Assembly: GCA_015501055.1 (NCBI GenBank)
Contig: JADNYV010000432.1
Span: 1 to 29,023, forward strand
DNA length: 29,023 bases
Origin: Mucidula mucida
Taxonomy: Eukaryota; Basidiomycota; Agaricomycetes; Agaricales; Physalacriaceae
Direction: 5' to 3'
The position numbers were made by a program, and so were the translations under genes. This document shows positions 18,380 to 29,023 of the stretch, piece by piece (the first letter of the stretch is position 1; each line of letters opens with the position of its first letter). The notes beneath the pieces are model-generated. The model had not been told where the DNA came from. It searched no databases and saw nothing but the letters and a program-made list of their open reading frames with translations.

Positions 18380-20960
18380 TATCACACGAGCGTTCGAATC
18401 ACGATGAAGACATGTGGTACGCGACGAAGTACACGGCCCGCTTGATGGGTATACATCGGAAAGTGCGGAGGAATTGTCAGAAACAAGATTCAATAACGAC
18501 GGTAAGTAGGCTTTCGCCTGGCAGGAGTAAGGGAACTTACTAGGCGTTAAAGAGGTCATGATGGTTGATGTCAACGCGTCTCCGGGAGTTGCCGACGTGA
18601 CAGATTTTGCGCCGTCACGGGTACATGCCCAAATATGGACGCGCGATTTGTGATTCGACGTTCTGCATCGATTATGCCTGGAAGGGTCTCAACTCACTAC
18701 AATCTCTCAAAAGTGCTACACGTACTTTCCATACTCTGGTCGAACTGAATAAGTAACCGCGGTGACATACTTACCATGGATTCACAGGGCTGACTCGTGG
18801 CTCGAGTCGCCCTCTGGCAAATGACATGGCCCGCGTTTCCGCGACTGCTTTCTAAAGGCATTCTTCCCATACCCATGGTGTCAGCTCGAAAGTGCTCAGA
18901 GCTCAAAACCTGGAAGCATGACGTTCCTTCTAGAGCTCTATCCCAACGCTCGAGCGCTGCTCAACTTGAAGGCTCAAAGGACTTGAGGTACTACTCCTTT
19001 TCGACAGATTACCGGACTTTTGATGCGCTGCCAGCGTGATCTGCTTTAAGACATGGACGCCCTAAAATCTAGTTCAAGCAGTGACTGCAAGGGGAGCATT
19101 ATCCTTCGATTGCCTCTTCATTCCCTGCCAGCGGCACTCAGTCTCGGAATTCCGCACACGGGTGGACGCAGTCACCGACCACATCAGGTTATTGGTGACC
19201 ACTGTGAGAGCAAGTCTTCCCCAAGACTGCAATCTTCTCTCCGAAAACAAAGCTTCTTCACGGTACCGTCTCACCAGTGATCCCCTTGGTGTTAATGGAC
19301 TCCCGGGTCTGCAGATTGCCGTTTGAGCCTCCTTTTTCGGTTCAAACTTGTGTGCACGTGGACTTCCTCATTACTGGCTTACTTCGTTCAGTACCAAGCC
19401 ACGACTATCCGTGCAAACGGACACCCGTACAGAACGTAGCTGTCACCTGGAACGTCCCTCGCCCTCTACTCGCGCATCTGGACTTGCCGGCTGCCCTTCT
19501 AGAATCGCTCTGATTGCAGATTCAAAGACCGCGAATGTATGCAGATGAGGTTCACGCTCCGCATGTGGCAAGAGGCCGTCGTACAAGATTAGAAATTTAC
19601 TTCACCCAGCTCATCCCAGCCATCAGCAACTCATGGCTGTCTCCGCGATCATTCCAGATGTCCGGGATTCCAATGAAAGTGTGGCGGCGGATGAGTACAG
19701 AATCCACTTACCCTTCACCTCCCCATATCCGCATATTTCTGCTATCGTCTGCTCCACAAAAGCACTTAATCTGGTTATAGGGCCTCCGATTCATTATTGA
19801 CCGATGAACCGCACCGCCACGGACCGTGTGGCCTTACTTGACTAGGCACGTTGGAATGATGGACGTGTGGCGCGGTATACATTACCCGAAAGTGCCGCGA
19901 AGCCAGCACTGAAGCGTGTTTCCGTGCGATACTTCATCAGTACGGCAGAGGCCCAGGGTCTCCGGATGTCGTTTCCGTAAAACAACATGTCGCAGTTCAT
20001 TCTTCTGCATATCCCGGTCCGATGTATCCGAATGAAATGCAAATCAAAATTCGTTCATCTTGAAAGGAATGAAGATCATATATCTCAAGAATATACACAC
20101 CACATGATGTCGGATAAGACGTTGGAGAAGACTAAGAGTAAAATGACGGTGGAAATGAAATACCACATCTAGCTACGTGGACGAGTGGCAAAAAAGAGGT
20201 AAGAGACTTCGAGGAAGGACGAAAGGCTATACGGACAATCATGGCCCCGGATAGAGTATTGAGATCCCTCGTACGTAGTGTAGACACCCCATTTTCTAGA
20301 TGCAGTCTTCCATACAGGCCCTCCCCTGCACAAACATAATCACCGGCTTGGTGTGCCAAAAACACATAACACATAACCTTCTTTATCGTGCCCCAAGAGT
20401 GTATGCAGAAACGTGTCGGAGATTCAAGAAGGGCTGTATCCTTGGTTTGAATTGGTTCCGAACGCCGTTCTCTTGATGAAGATGTACACCTACACGTCGA
20501 CTTTTGAGTATGTGACCTAACTTGATTGCATTGTCTATGTGGCACACGCCGTCAGAACTCCATTCGTCCAAAGCTCCATACTCAGAACTTGGGTCAGATG
20601 TCACACCAGTCTGTTAAGGACATCACCGCAAACGCAGGCACTATAAGCCCGCCTTTAGGCCAACGAATATCATTCCTCGTGAATCGTACCATACAACAGC
20701 TTCAAAATGGCCTGAGAATCAATCGAAGGAAGCTGGGGGTACTACTTTCCCATGGAGTCGAATTCACCTCGAGGATAGAAACATGTGGTTGGATCCCAAC
20801 CCAGTCAACGAATATGCGGATTTCGTAGACTACGCAGTGCGCGATGTTCACGGGCCGAGTGCGAACAATACGGCGGAAGGTCGCAGCTGTGACCGCGTGT
20901 TAGGGATGTCAAGAGTAGATGAGAAAGTAATCGTAGGAGGCTACGGTCTAAGCAGACGCG
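18380..20960. other. Gene-poor stretch, about 2.6 kb
   Basis: No frame longer than about 140 codons occurs on either strand and none has a recognisable domain. Frames around 19081-19513 and 20771-20983 (for example NPVNEYADFVDYAVRDVHGP near 20788) look mildly coding-like but could not be extended by splicing. This may be old decayed gene sequence. No LTR, terminal inverted repeat, tRNA or simple repeat was seen. Confidence 0.45.
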
Positions 20961-20969
20961 GCAGCCGGG

Positions 20970-21129
20970 TCTTATCCCACTAGGAGAACAACGGAAACCT
21001 CATTCCGCGGGGTACGGCTGGGATAAGAGCGGGATTTCATTCGAAAGAGCACATCGATGGGGTAATTGGTCTTCGAGTTAGGAGGAATCTGGTCACCGGT
21101 CCGAATGCCGAAAGGGGAAGATATTTAAG
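20970..21129 (+). promoter_or_regulatory. Candidate regulatory region of the polyol dehydrogenase gene
   Basis: TCTTATCCCA (20970-20979) and TGGGATAAGA (21019-21028) form a perfect 10-bp inverted repeat with a 39-nt spacer. Each arm carries a GATAAG core, the word read by fungal GATA factors. GCGGGG at 21007-21012 fits the CreA/Mig1 consensus SYGGRG for glucose repression. A TATA-like tatttaa lies at 21123-21129, about 36 nt before the start codon. Factor binding is inference from motifs. Confidence 0.45.
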
Positions 21130-21164
21130 ACTCACGCACCCTAGTCTGTTGACCTCACATCGCA

Positions 21165-22383
21165 ATGGAAACCACAACCTCCCTAGTTCTTCATGGCGCG
21201 CGCGATTTGCGCCTGGAAAATCGTCCTCTCCCTCCCCCACCCGCGCACCACGTCCAAATATCCGTCCTCGCCACCGGCTTGTGCGGAAGCGACCTTCACT
21301 ACTACGCCCACGCCCGCAACGGCGCATTCGCCCTCCAAGCACCCTTGGTCCTGGGTCACGAGTCTGCAGGGATAATAACTGCGGTCGGACCTGGCGTTGT
21401 TGACCTCCAGCCAGGACAGCATGTCGCGATCGAAGCTGGAATACCTTGCGAGACCTGCGAATGGTGCACGTCCAATCGATATAACCTCTGCTCAGGCATG
21501 CGATTCCGAAGTAGCGCCAAAACATTCCCCCATCTAGATGGCACGATGCAGAGCAAGATCAATCATCCCGCCAAACATGTCTACGCCTTACCGGACGGCG
21601 TAACGTGCGAGAAGGGTGCTCTGGCGGAGCCGCTGTCCGTATTACTTCATGCCTCGAGGCGAGCTGGTCTTGGGACGAGGCCCGACCAGAGAATTCTGAT
21701 TTTCGGAGCAGGTGCGATTGGCATGCTCGCGGCGTCGTTAGCACTTGCCCGAGGTGTTGCCCTCTCCAGCATAACTATGGTTGACATCAACCAGGAGCGA
21801 CTGTCCTTCGCCAAGGACCGTGGCCTTGTGGGATCAATATTCTGTCTTCCGCCACCTATTCCGGTGAAAGGTGTGGAAGCCCTGGACCGGACTCGCGTGC
21901 AGGCTGAGGAGTTTGGTCACGAGAACGACATTGTCTTCGAGTGTACTGGGGCTGAGGCCTGTATCCAAATGGCCGTCTACGTGCGTTCCTCCTCCATCGG
22001 CTTATGTCGTATTGACATTCTTTCTCTTCGTAGAGTGCGAAGACTGGAGGAAAGGTCTTGCTGATAGGAATGGGGTCTCAGAATGTCCTCATCCCCATCA
22101 GCAACGCTGCCACGCGTGAAGTTGACATCCTCGGTAGTTTTCGATATGCCGACACGTACAAGGAGGCATTGCAGCTACTCGCCGGAAGTGAGTATCTTCA
22201 TCCAGTGACTTGTGACCACCAAGCTGATAACCACGAAAAGGTACACTTCCGTCAATAACCGAAGTCATTACGCATCGTGTGCTACTGACGACTGAATCGG
22301 TTAAGCGGGCTTTCGAATCCATGGTGAAGGGCAAGGATGAGAACGGAAAGCTCGTCATTAAGGTTATTGTTGGCACAGAATAA
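21165..22383 (+). CDS. Zinc-dependent polyol dehydrogenase (sorbitol/xylitol dehydrogenase type)
   Basis: Three exons, 21165-21980, 22034-22187 and 22241-22383, join in phase to 370 residues, the usual length for this medium-chain dehydrogenase family. Catalytic zinc ligands are Cys40 (GLCGSD), His65 and Glu66 (GHES), with Glu155 (LAEP) also conserved. The structural zinc site is complete: Cys95, 98, 101 and 109. The cofactor fold shows GAGAIG near residue 184 and an Asp at the end of the next strand (VDIN), which favours NAD over NADP. It should oxidise a sugar alcohol such as sorbitol, xylitol or L-arabinitol to the ketose in the cytosol; the exact polyol cannot be told. A short insert (PPPIPVKGVEALDR, about residues 227-240) is less conserved. 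No defects were seen, in contrast to its neighbours. Confidence 0.93.
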
Positions 22384-23351
22384 TGCATGTCATGTCATGT
22401 GGATTGGAAAAGTGTGCGCGGGGTCAGACAGCAGTCAGGAGATTTTTGCGCATTCTGTAGATTGTACATAGAAGAATCAGCTTTTTGTCTCCATCCAAAG
22501 CGGCCGGGTCCCCACCTTGCTATTTCCGGAGGATTTCGATATCAGCATATGGTAATCCAGAGCCAAGACGCGTCCTGGAGGCAGTGCAGAAACTAAAGAG
22601 GGAAGAAGCTCGTGTTTGTGTGAGCATCGGGACCATTCGGCGAGAAAACTTGAGGCCTTGCACTGATAGGAAGTGTCGCAGCATATTAACAACGAGTGCA
22701 AACCGTGTCTACTGACCTTGGCAAAGGATATGATTAGATTTCAATTGCGTGGCTTTAAGTGGCGCTGAGATAACGTGAGATTCGACTGCTCATTGCCTTG
22801 TATACGCTTCGTGCGAAAAATGATTTGGCGCCAAGTCGTCCAATCACGAGTGAGAGAGCTTGGTCCTTTCGGTGTATGTTCGAACTTCTAGCCGGAGTTA
22901 GGGATCTTCAGATAGGCAGCCACTGAGAACAAGGGTGAATTAACGATGACAGTTTGTTGCAGAATTAGGATGCCGTTCTCCGCGAACTGCCGCAATCAAT
23001 TGATCTCCGCCACAAAGTGCCGGGCCCTGCCGAGGTGATCTCTTCCACTTTGACCATCATGCATCGTGTGTGGCTTCGTGATCTGCCATTGTTTGACTCA
23101 CGTGGGACGCGCTCAGGCTCATAAAAGACAGAGGGGTCTTTGTTTCGTGCTCTCCACCACCACCAAGCCTACTTTCGCTAGTTTATGTGAGCAGATGTCA
23201 CAACTTGATTTGAGAATCTTTCTGACTGTTTTCATACACATCACAGACTTCATTTACTGGCATTGAAGCAATACCATGTCTGAGTGTTTAGCTGACGACC
23301 AAAGTTTCACCTTTCAGCGCAGGAGTCACCTACAGAGGAGGACGTAGCCGA
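22384..23351. other. Intergenic region between the dehydrogenase and F-box loci
   Basis: No supported gene. The left part should be the 3' UTR of the dehydrogenase gene. The right part holds a TATA-like ataaaag at about 23121, followed by CT/CCA-rich sequence about 230 nt before the F-box start, which may be that gene's promoter and 5' UTR. Short frames on both strands lack domains. Confidence 0.5.
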
Positions 23352-24660
23352 ATGGGAAGCTTCACGACGCCACAGACGTTAGCGCGTCATCTTCCCTCAG
23401 AGATGCTGCAAGAGATTTTTCTGTGTCTTCTGTCAGATGACGTTTTAGATGTATTCAACATCGAGGATGGTCCAAGGGTTGCTGGACGCGTTTGCAGGAG
23501 CTGGCGAACTGCGTCAAGTCGGTGTGCCAGGGTTTGGGCGCGAACATTGCTGGTCAACTTGGGCAAAGCTAGGCTCTGCCGCAATCCGACCGAGATGTTA
23601 CGTGATGTCTCAGTCGTACAGGAGCGTTGGATTTTGGAATAATATTACGGGGATCCAATCCCTGGAGACCCAATCCCTGGAGACGACTCAGGCCCTTTTG
23701 GGCGGTTGATGACATCTTGGCAAAGAGGTCTCTGCAATGGAGTACTTTAACGCTAAATCGAGTCTCCCCGGATGTGCTTCGCGTTCTTTTACCGGCTTTC
23801 TGGGCGACTTCCTCGACTACGACAACTCGACATTCGCCTTAGCTCTGTATCGGATCTCTCCTTTGAAGATTGTCCTTTACTCAGACACGTGGCTTTTGAG
23901 TGTCCTGAACCGTCAAATGTCTCGTTACCGTACTCCCAGCTTACCTCCTTCTCCTCTTATAACACCTACGCCGCCGTGGATTCCCTATACGCGCCCTCGA
24001 GATTCTGAGAGTGTCTCCAAATCTGGTAGTCTTTGAGACAGACCCGGATCAATCCTATTACGTTTGGATCGTCACCTATTCCCACCAGCTTCATCCATGA
24101 AAACCTATCCAATCTAATCACTTGCGATATGGGGTTACTCCAGTGCCTCACACGCCAACCTCGAAAGCCTCGCAGTAATGTCGACGCGTCACACACCATT
24201 TCCGAGCAGGGCTACTCAACGCTCTTCCAGCAGTCGTGCATCTTCTAGAGCGGTCTAACTGTCACCTCTCGAGGTTACTCTTGCATGACTGTCAGTTGAT
24301 GCCTCAAATGATCAAGCGCGTGTTAAGTCTAGTTCCGGGCCTCTCGGAACTGATAATTGACTTTTTCGACCTCGGTGGACAACATGACCATAATGGGCAT
24401 GGCCGCAATCAGTGCAAAGATGCATACGGAATCTTCTACCGCTGTTAGAGTGTTTCGTTTATCGCGACAGCACTCCCACGGTAGGAGCATTGTTGTTTTT
24501 CAATGACGATTTCATGGCCATGCTTCTGAAACGAAGTCGCAGCGATCAATACGGACTGGGCTCGATTCATATCACCCTTCTTGCGTCAGATATCGCCGTA
24601 GCAGTCGAAAGGATCAAAGGACGATTGCACTCGTCAAGTCTGGAAGACTCACGGAAATGA
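23352..24660 (+). pseudogene. F-box protein with degenerate leucine-rich repeats, disrupted
   Basis: The frame opens at 23352 with an F-box: HLPSEMLQEIFLCLL at about residues 13-27, then VCRSWR about 20 residues later. F-box proteins act as substrate adaptors of SCF ubiquitin ligases by binding Skp1. The frame is lost near 23620. The continuation (DFGIILRGSNPW) is in another frame, and more leucine-rich pieces follow in shifting frames: LPRLRQLDIRLSSVSDLS near 23800-23850, CPLLRHVAFECPEPSNVSLP near 23870-23930, and LLLHDCQLMPQMIKRVLSLVPGLSELIIDFFDL near 24290-24375. The last piece, around 24440-24660, reads LLFFNDDFMAMLLKRSR. The order matches the large basidiomycete F-box/LRR family, so one ancestral gene is likely. 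Some breaks could be introns, but stops inside conserved pieces and frame changes without splice sites indicate decay. Confidence 0.75.
23655..23684 (+). repeat. Perfect 15-bp tandem duplication in the F-box locus
   Basis: CCAATCCCTGGAGAC occurs twice without a gap (23655-23669 and 23670-23684). It is in register with the coding frame, duplicating five residues (NPWRP/NPWRR), so it does not itself break the frame. It looks like a recent replication slippage event. Confidence 0.9.
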
Positions 24661-24950
24661 GGGCCAGTGGGCTGGATATAGACATCACCTTGACGAATTC
24701 CGATGACCTGAGTTATAGGCTGTGAACGCAGAGCCGTTGAATGTATTCCATAAAGTCCTCTCATAGAATAATGCAGTATGATCTCCGTTCCTAGCCGAGT
24801 CAGTATGAATCTCTCTCGACTATCTAGCGCGTCGAGAGATAACAATCGTTCTCAGTTGAGACGCGTTCGGACCGATAAACCCGAGATTTGAGGAAAAAGT
24901 TGCCGGTCCCGCGACTTGATTCCAGTCCCCCACCTCTTTGCTACTTGACC

Positions 24951-27900
24951 ATGCCTCCCTTTCAGACAGAGGTCTCTGTCGCCCTGGGGGTATGCATTGC
25001 TGCCAGCATAGCAGGCTTCGTTTCACTCTGGCCCAAGGAAGGCGCAGTGAAATTACCAATTCATGGAGATGGCGAAGGTGTCGACCCATTTGACGTTACT
25101 CAACCCATTGATTTTGTAGACGGTACCCCAATCAACGAAGACGCGTTTTGGGAGCGAGTATGTTGCTCTTTTTTGCTTTTTCTTTGCTGTTAACAAGACT
25201 TGAATAGATGCGGACGAGAAAACTAGTGTCAACCGTACTTTTCGCCGTCATTCTTTTTGGAGACGGTGTATCTTGGATGGTCCCTTGCAGACCCGGCGAC
25301 TCTCGATATCGTTAGTCACGCCGTTCGGGTTGCTTATGCACTCTACTGCCTAGTCATCGCTACTCGTTCAGTCAAACAGGAAACCGTCTCGTATCACGCG
25401 GAATCTATCATCCATCTCACTGGCCTGACATCTGTCGCGGCGGTAGTCCTTGGTCTTGCGTCCCTCCTTCCTACGAAGCCCCCTCCGCAAATTTCGTCCG
25501 AGTCTGCCGACGGATTCGCGTGGCTTCGACTTCTAGTATTCATTACATACGTCGTTACCTGCGTATTGTCTGCTGGAACTCCACAGGGACCACCATTACA
25601 TTTCGAGCCTGCAGACATTTATCTTCCGAAAGAGGTATCCGTCGTCACCAACCACGAACTTGAGAATGTTACCGGCGTAACAGGTACGGTCTACTTTCTT
25701 CCTTACTCGAGAGTATACATGTCGATTAACATCGCTAGGTGCTTCACCGTGGGCTACACTCTTCTTTTCGTACACGACGAAGGTGGTCATGCTTGGAAAT
25801 GTTGCCGAAAGTCTCGAAATAGGTGATCTCCCCATCGTTCCCTCCAGCTTGCGCGCCACGGTCAATTACGCAAAGATGAAGAGAACCGTGAAGAACGTCA
25901 CTTTGAAAATAGGTTCCTGGTCACCGAAACCAGGCTCCGGATGGAACCTTGGATACAGGCTCCTCCGCTTGAATGCTACTGCTCTCACGGCTCAGGTGCT
26001 TCTCGCGGCCACGAGCGCCTGCGTTTATTACGCACCTCCATTCTTCCTGAAGAACCTCATATCTTACTTTGAGGCTGACCCAGAGCGAAAAATCCTGGTT
26101 GGGGATGGGTTTACGTTGTGGGTATGTTTGGAACCAACGCCCTCTCATATCTCCGTAGGTTTCATTTCACCGTTCCGACACGTACGCGTCTAACAGACTT
26201 CAATAGTAACCGGTCAACTCTGGTCCCTGTCGACGACTTCCCTCCAAGTCCGATTCAAGATCCAGCTAAACTCCATTCTTTTCGCGAAGACGCTCGTTAG
26301 GAAGGATGTGGCATCTACTGCACCACCACCCAAATCCAAGAACGCGGATGGGACGAAGAAGAAGAAGGACAAGAAGGATGATGAAGATGAATTCTCCAGC
26401 AAGGCCCAGATCATGACACTGATGACGACCGATGTCGACCGCCTGAGCGAGTTTGCCTGGCATCTCTTCACGCTGATCGGTAGGCATCCTCATCTGCTTA
26501 TGTGATCATGCTCAACGCGTGTCTAGATTCACCCATTGAAATCATTATCGGCACGTTTTTTGTCTATAAGCTGCTTGGTATGTTTTGTTGCGTTTCTTCC
26601 GGGATATGCCTTATGCACGCCTGCTCCTAGGCGTATCGTGTTTCTTCGGACTTGCCGTGACGTGCTTGTTTCTTCCGATGAACCATTTCGCCGGTGCCGT
26701 CGTTGTCAATGCTCAGGACAAACTAATGAAAGCCCGGGACAAACGTATATCTCTGATGAATGAAGTAAGTTACGTGTCAAGCACTGTGGCGATAGCCTTC
26801 TGACTTCCATAGATTCTCGGCGCGATCCGTATGCTAAAGGTTTGGCTCGTCTGCCTGCATTTGCGTCCTGTATCTGATCGTCACCCCAGTTCATGGCTTG
26901 GGAGCGTAACTTCGAAGCCAAAGTTCTAAAGATCCGGGCCAAGGAGCTCAAGTATCAACGCCTCAACTACACAATCGAGGTAAGGCATTTTTGCTCTGGT
27001 TTCTGCTGCTTTGCTGATATCCCTTGTGTCGAACAGACATTATGGAACGCAATCTGGTTCGTCAAGATTGCCTCATTGACGATAACAACTTACGAGACGA
27101 TGTGGTGATAGGAACGGGACACCCATCCTTGTAACATTAGTGTCGTTCTGGCATTACACTGTCGTCCGCAACCAGGCCTTGACCCCGTCAATAGCGTTCA
27201 CTTCTATCGTTGGTAAGCATTTCCGTCACCCGCGCTCAATGTATACCTGTTGATCACGAGTAGTCTTCAATGAGCTCAAATTTGCACTGAATGCTCCCCG
27301 AGACATTCATCAACATGCTTCAGGTGGGCTTATCTTAGTACCGTTACTACAGCTTTGACCATCGCCCATAGAGTCTTGTCTCCATGCGCCGTATTGAAAA
27401 ATATTTGAATTCTCATGAGATTGTGCCGGTGCCACCGCTTTCAGAACAATCAGACCTCATAGCCTTCCAATCGTGCACGGTGACCTGGCCTCAAGATCGT
27501 TCAGGCTCAAGTGCCAGTTCTTCAACTGCCTCTTCAGCAGCCTCAACACCTCGACAGAAGTTTGTTTTGATTGATCTATCTTTGAGGTTCCCGAAGGGCG
27601 AACTGTCCTTGATTTGTGGAAAATTGGGATCGGGGAAAACTCTACTGCTCCATGGTTCGTAAGTGCCAAATACCTAAAGAGTTGACTGACGCGACTCTTC
27701 AGCTCTGTTGGGAGAAGCCGACATTTTGACGGGACAGATGCTCTGTCCCCGTTCTCCTCCGGATGCCATTGCGTCCTTGCAGGACGTCTACAGGACAGAA
27801 GATTGGATTGTACAGGGTATTTGTGCATACGTACCCCAGGTACGTTCCTCTCAGGCTCTTCAGATCCCCGTCTCACTTGGTGAGAATAGGCTGCATGGCT

Positions 27901-29023
27901 TCGCAACGCCTCCATCAAAGGTATATTCTACATGGCGCGTGTGTTACTATGTTAACTCATCCAATCAGATAATATTTTGTTCAATCTCCCTTTCAATGCG
28001 CAGCGATACCGACGAACACTGGAGGTGAATTCTGTACGGCGTTATTCCTGTTCAACGGGTTATGTGTGCTAGGTCTGTGCTCTCGTTACAGATCTCGAGA
28101 TATTGGAAGACGGCGACGAGTCAGAGATAGGAGAACGCGGGGTATGTATGACAATATCCTAGCATATCATTTCTCATCGGTGACTAGGTTAATCTATCAG
28201 GAGGGCAGAAAGCCCGAGGTGAGTGTTACCTCTTCGCATCCAGTTGCGTTATATTCATCGTATCAACAGTGTCACTTGCCCGCGCCGTTTACTCTCGAGC
28301 TTCCATTCTCTTCTTAGATGACGTGCTCTCTGCGGGTACGTTCACTCTCATTGTCACCGGTGTGCCCGTAGTTAACAACGCATAGTTGACGCACATACCG
28401 CTCATCACCTCTACAATGAATGTTTGAAAGGAGATCTCATGCAAGGTTCGCTGTTTTTATAGTTTACCCTCCGCTGCTCACATGGGGTTAGGCCGGACCG
28501 TCATTCTCGTCTCGCATCATGTCCAGCTCTGCGCTGAAGGGGCGAGCTACGTTGTGGCATTGGACAACGGACACGTTCAGTTTGAAGGCAGTCGTGAAGC
28601 ATTCCAAACTTCGGGTGTCATCCGACGCTAGTGCAGTCGGGTTTCACCGACGAGAAAGACGCTGCTCCAGAGAAGGAAGAGGAACTGGTAGAGACGCAGC
28701 TCGAAGCAGAAGAAGGCTCGGAGACAAGCTCAACTATTGCGCCTACTGTCACTCCGTCCGAAGCCACGACTGCGGCAGAGAAGAAGAAACCGGCCCGGAA
28801 ACTCGTGGAGGAGGAAAAACGCGCTGTTGGACGCATCGGCAAAGATATTTGGTTAACGTACATTAGGGCTTGCGGTTCGCCGATTTACTGGTCGATATTT
28901 ATCCTGGTCTTTGTGCTTGGGGCTCTGAGTCCAGTCGCCGAAAACAGTTGGCTCAAGTTTGTCCTATTCTTCGCCGCCGTCGTGGACTATGTCTCATCGT
29001 ACATTTCTAGGTATTGTCGAACA
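24951..29023 (+). CDS. ABCC/MRP-type ABC transporter, N-terminal half, running off the window
   Basis: The start is the ATG at 24951. About 20 exons can be followed, including 24951-25157, 25208-25683, 25739-26154, 26207-26479, 26527-26577, 26631-26764, 26813-26839, 26890-26979, 27372-27654, 27703-27839, 27969-28024 and 28492 onwards. TMD1 contains LWSLSTTSLQVRFKIQLN-type and ILGAIRMLKFMAWERNF sequences (about 26213-26930). NBD1 has Walker A GKLGSGKT (about 27616-27640), signature LSGGQKAR (about 28194-28217), Walker B ILFLDD with Asp in place of the catalytic Glu as usual for ABCC NBD1 (about 28300), and the H-loop His in VSHHVQL. A charged linker (Glu/Lys-rich) and the start of TMD2 follow. 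Such pumps export conjugates or drugs using ATP. Four single-base shifts (near 25255, 26100, 27295 and 28625) break the frame, so this is either a young pseudogene or carries assembly errors. The second half lies beyond the window. Confidence 0.88.

Overview
The window looks like nuclear DNA of a filamentous basidiomycete (probably an Agaricomycete). Genes sit on both strands and are cut by many short GT...AG introns of about 40-70 nt. The families present (F-box/LRR proteins, a GH95 alpha-L-fucosidase, a secreted cupredoxin protein, an ABCC transporter, a DUF1479 protein, a Ty1/Copia element) are typical of such genomes. There are no bacterial operons, no CRISPR and no recognisable RNA genes.

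Layout from left to right. (1) 247-5640 is a nearly full-length but frameshifted Ty1/Copia LTR retrotransposon with both LTRs, a primer-binding site matching the anticodon region of initiator tRNA-Met, and a polypurine tract. Its 3' LTR abuts and cuts off the C-terminus of a minus-strand short-chain dehydrogenase gene (5641-6671). (2) 6.7-8.4 kb shows no gene. (3) 8505-9714 is an intact seven-exon gene for a secreted protein with two tandem type-1 copper (cupredoxin) domains. It converges on a DUF1479 gene (9925-11305, minus) that has lost its centre, including the expected metal-binding HxD motif. (4) 11977-12508 is a small three-exon gene with a TATA box, product unknown. 13333-13991 (minus) is a two-exon single-pass membrane protein. 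(5) 14193-15037 is a decayed unknown gene, followed by a tandem repeat (15101-15260) and a heavily mutated GH95 alpha-fucosidase pseudogene (15527-18195, minus). (6) 18.4-21.0 kb is gene-poor. (7) 21165-22383 is an intact three-exon zinc polyol (sorbitol/xylitol-type) dehydrogenase gene. (8) 23352-24660 is a decayed F-box/LRR gene. (9) From 24951 to the window end runs the N-terminal half (TMD1, NBD1, start of TMD2) of an ABCC/MRP-type transporter with about 20 exons and four apparent single-base frameshifts.

The main theme is gene decay. Four loci read cleanly once introns are removed (cupredoxin, 143-aa protein, membrane protein, polyol dehydrogenase). The others carry stops, frameshifts or deletions. 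Several single-base shifts lie in or beside short homopolymers, so some could be consensus errors in the assembly. The SDR truncation and the DUF1479 internal deletion are too large for that. I do not see a coherent new multi-gene system. The most useful leads are the Copia primer-binding site and LTR hairpin, the DUF1479 protein without its HxD motif, the tandem-cupredoxin protein, and the dense pseudogenisation. Exon boundaries were inferred by eye from splice motifs, reading phase and remembered family conservation.
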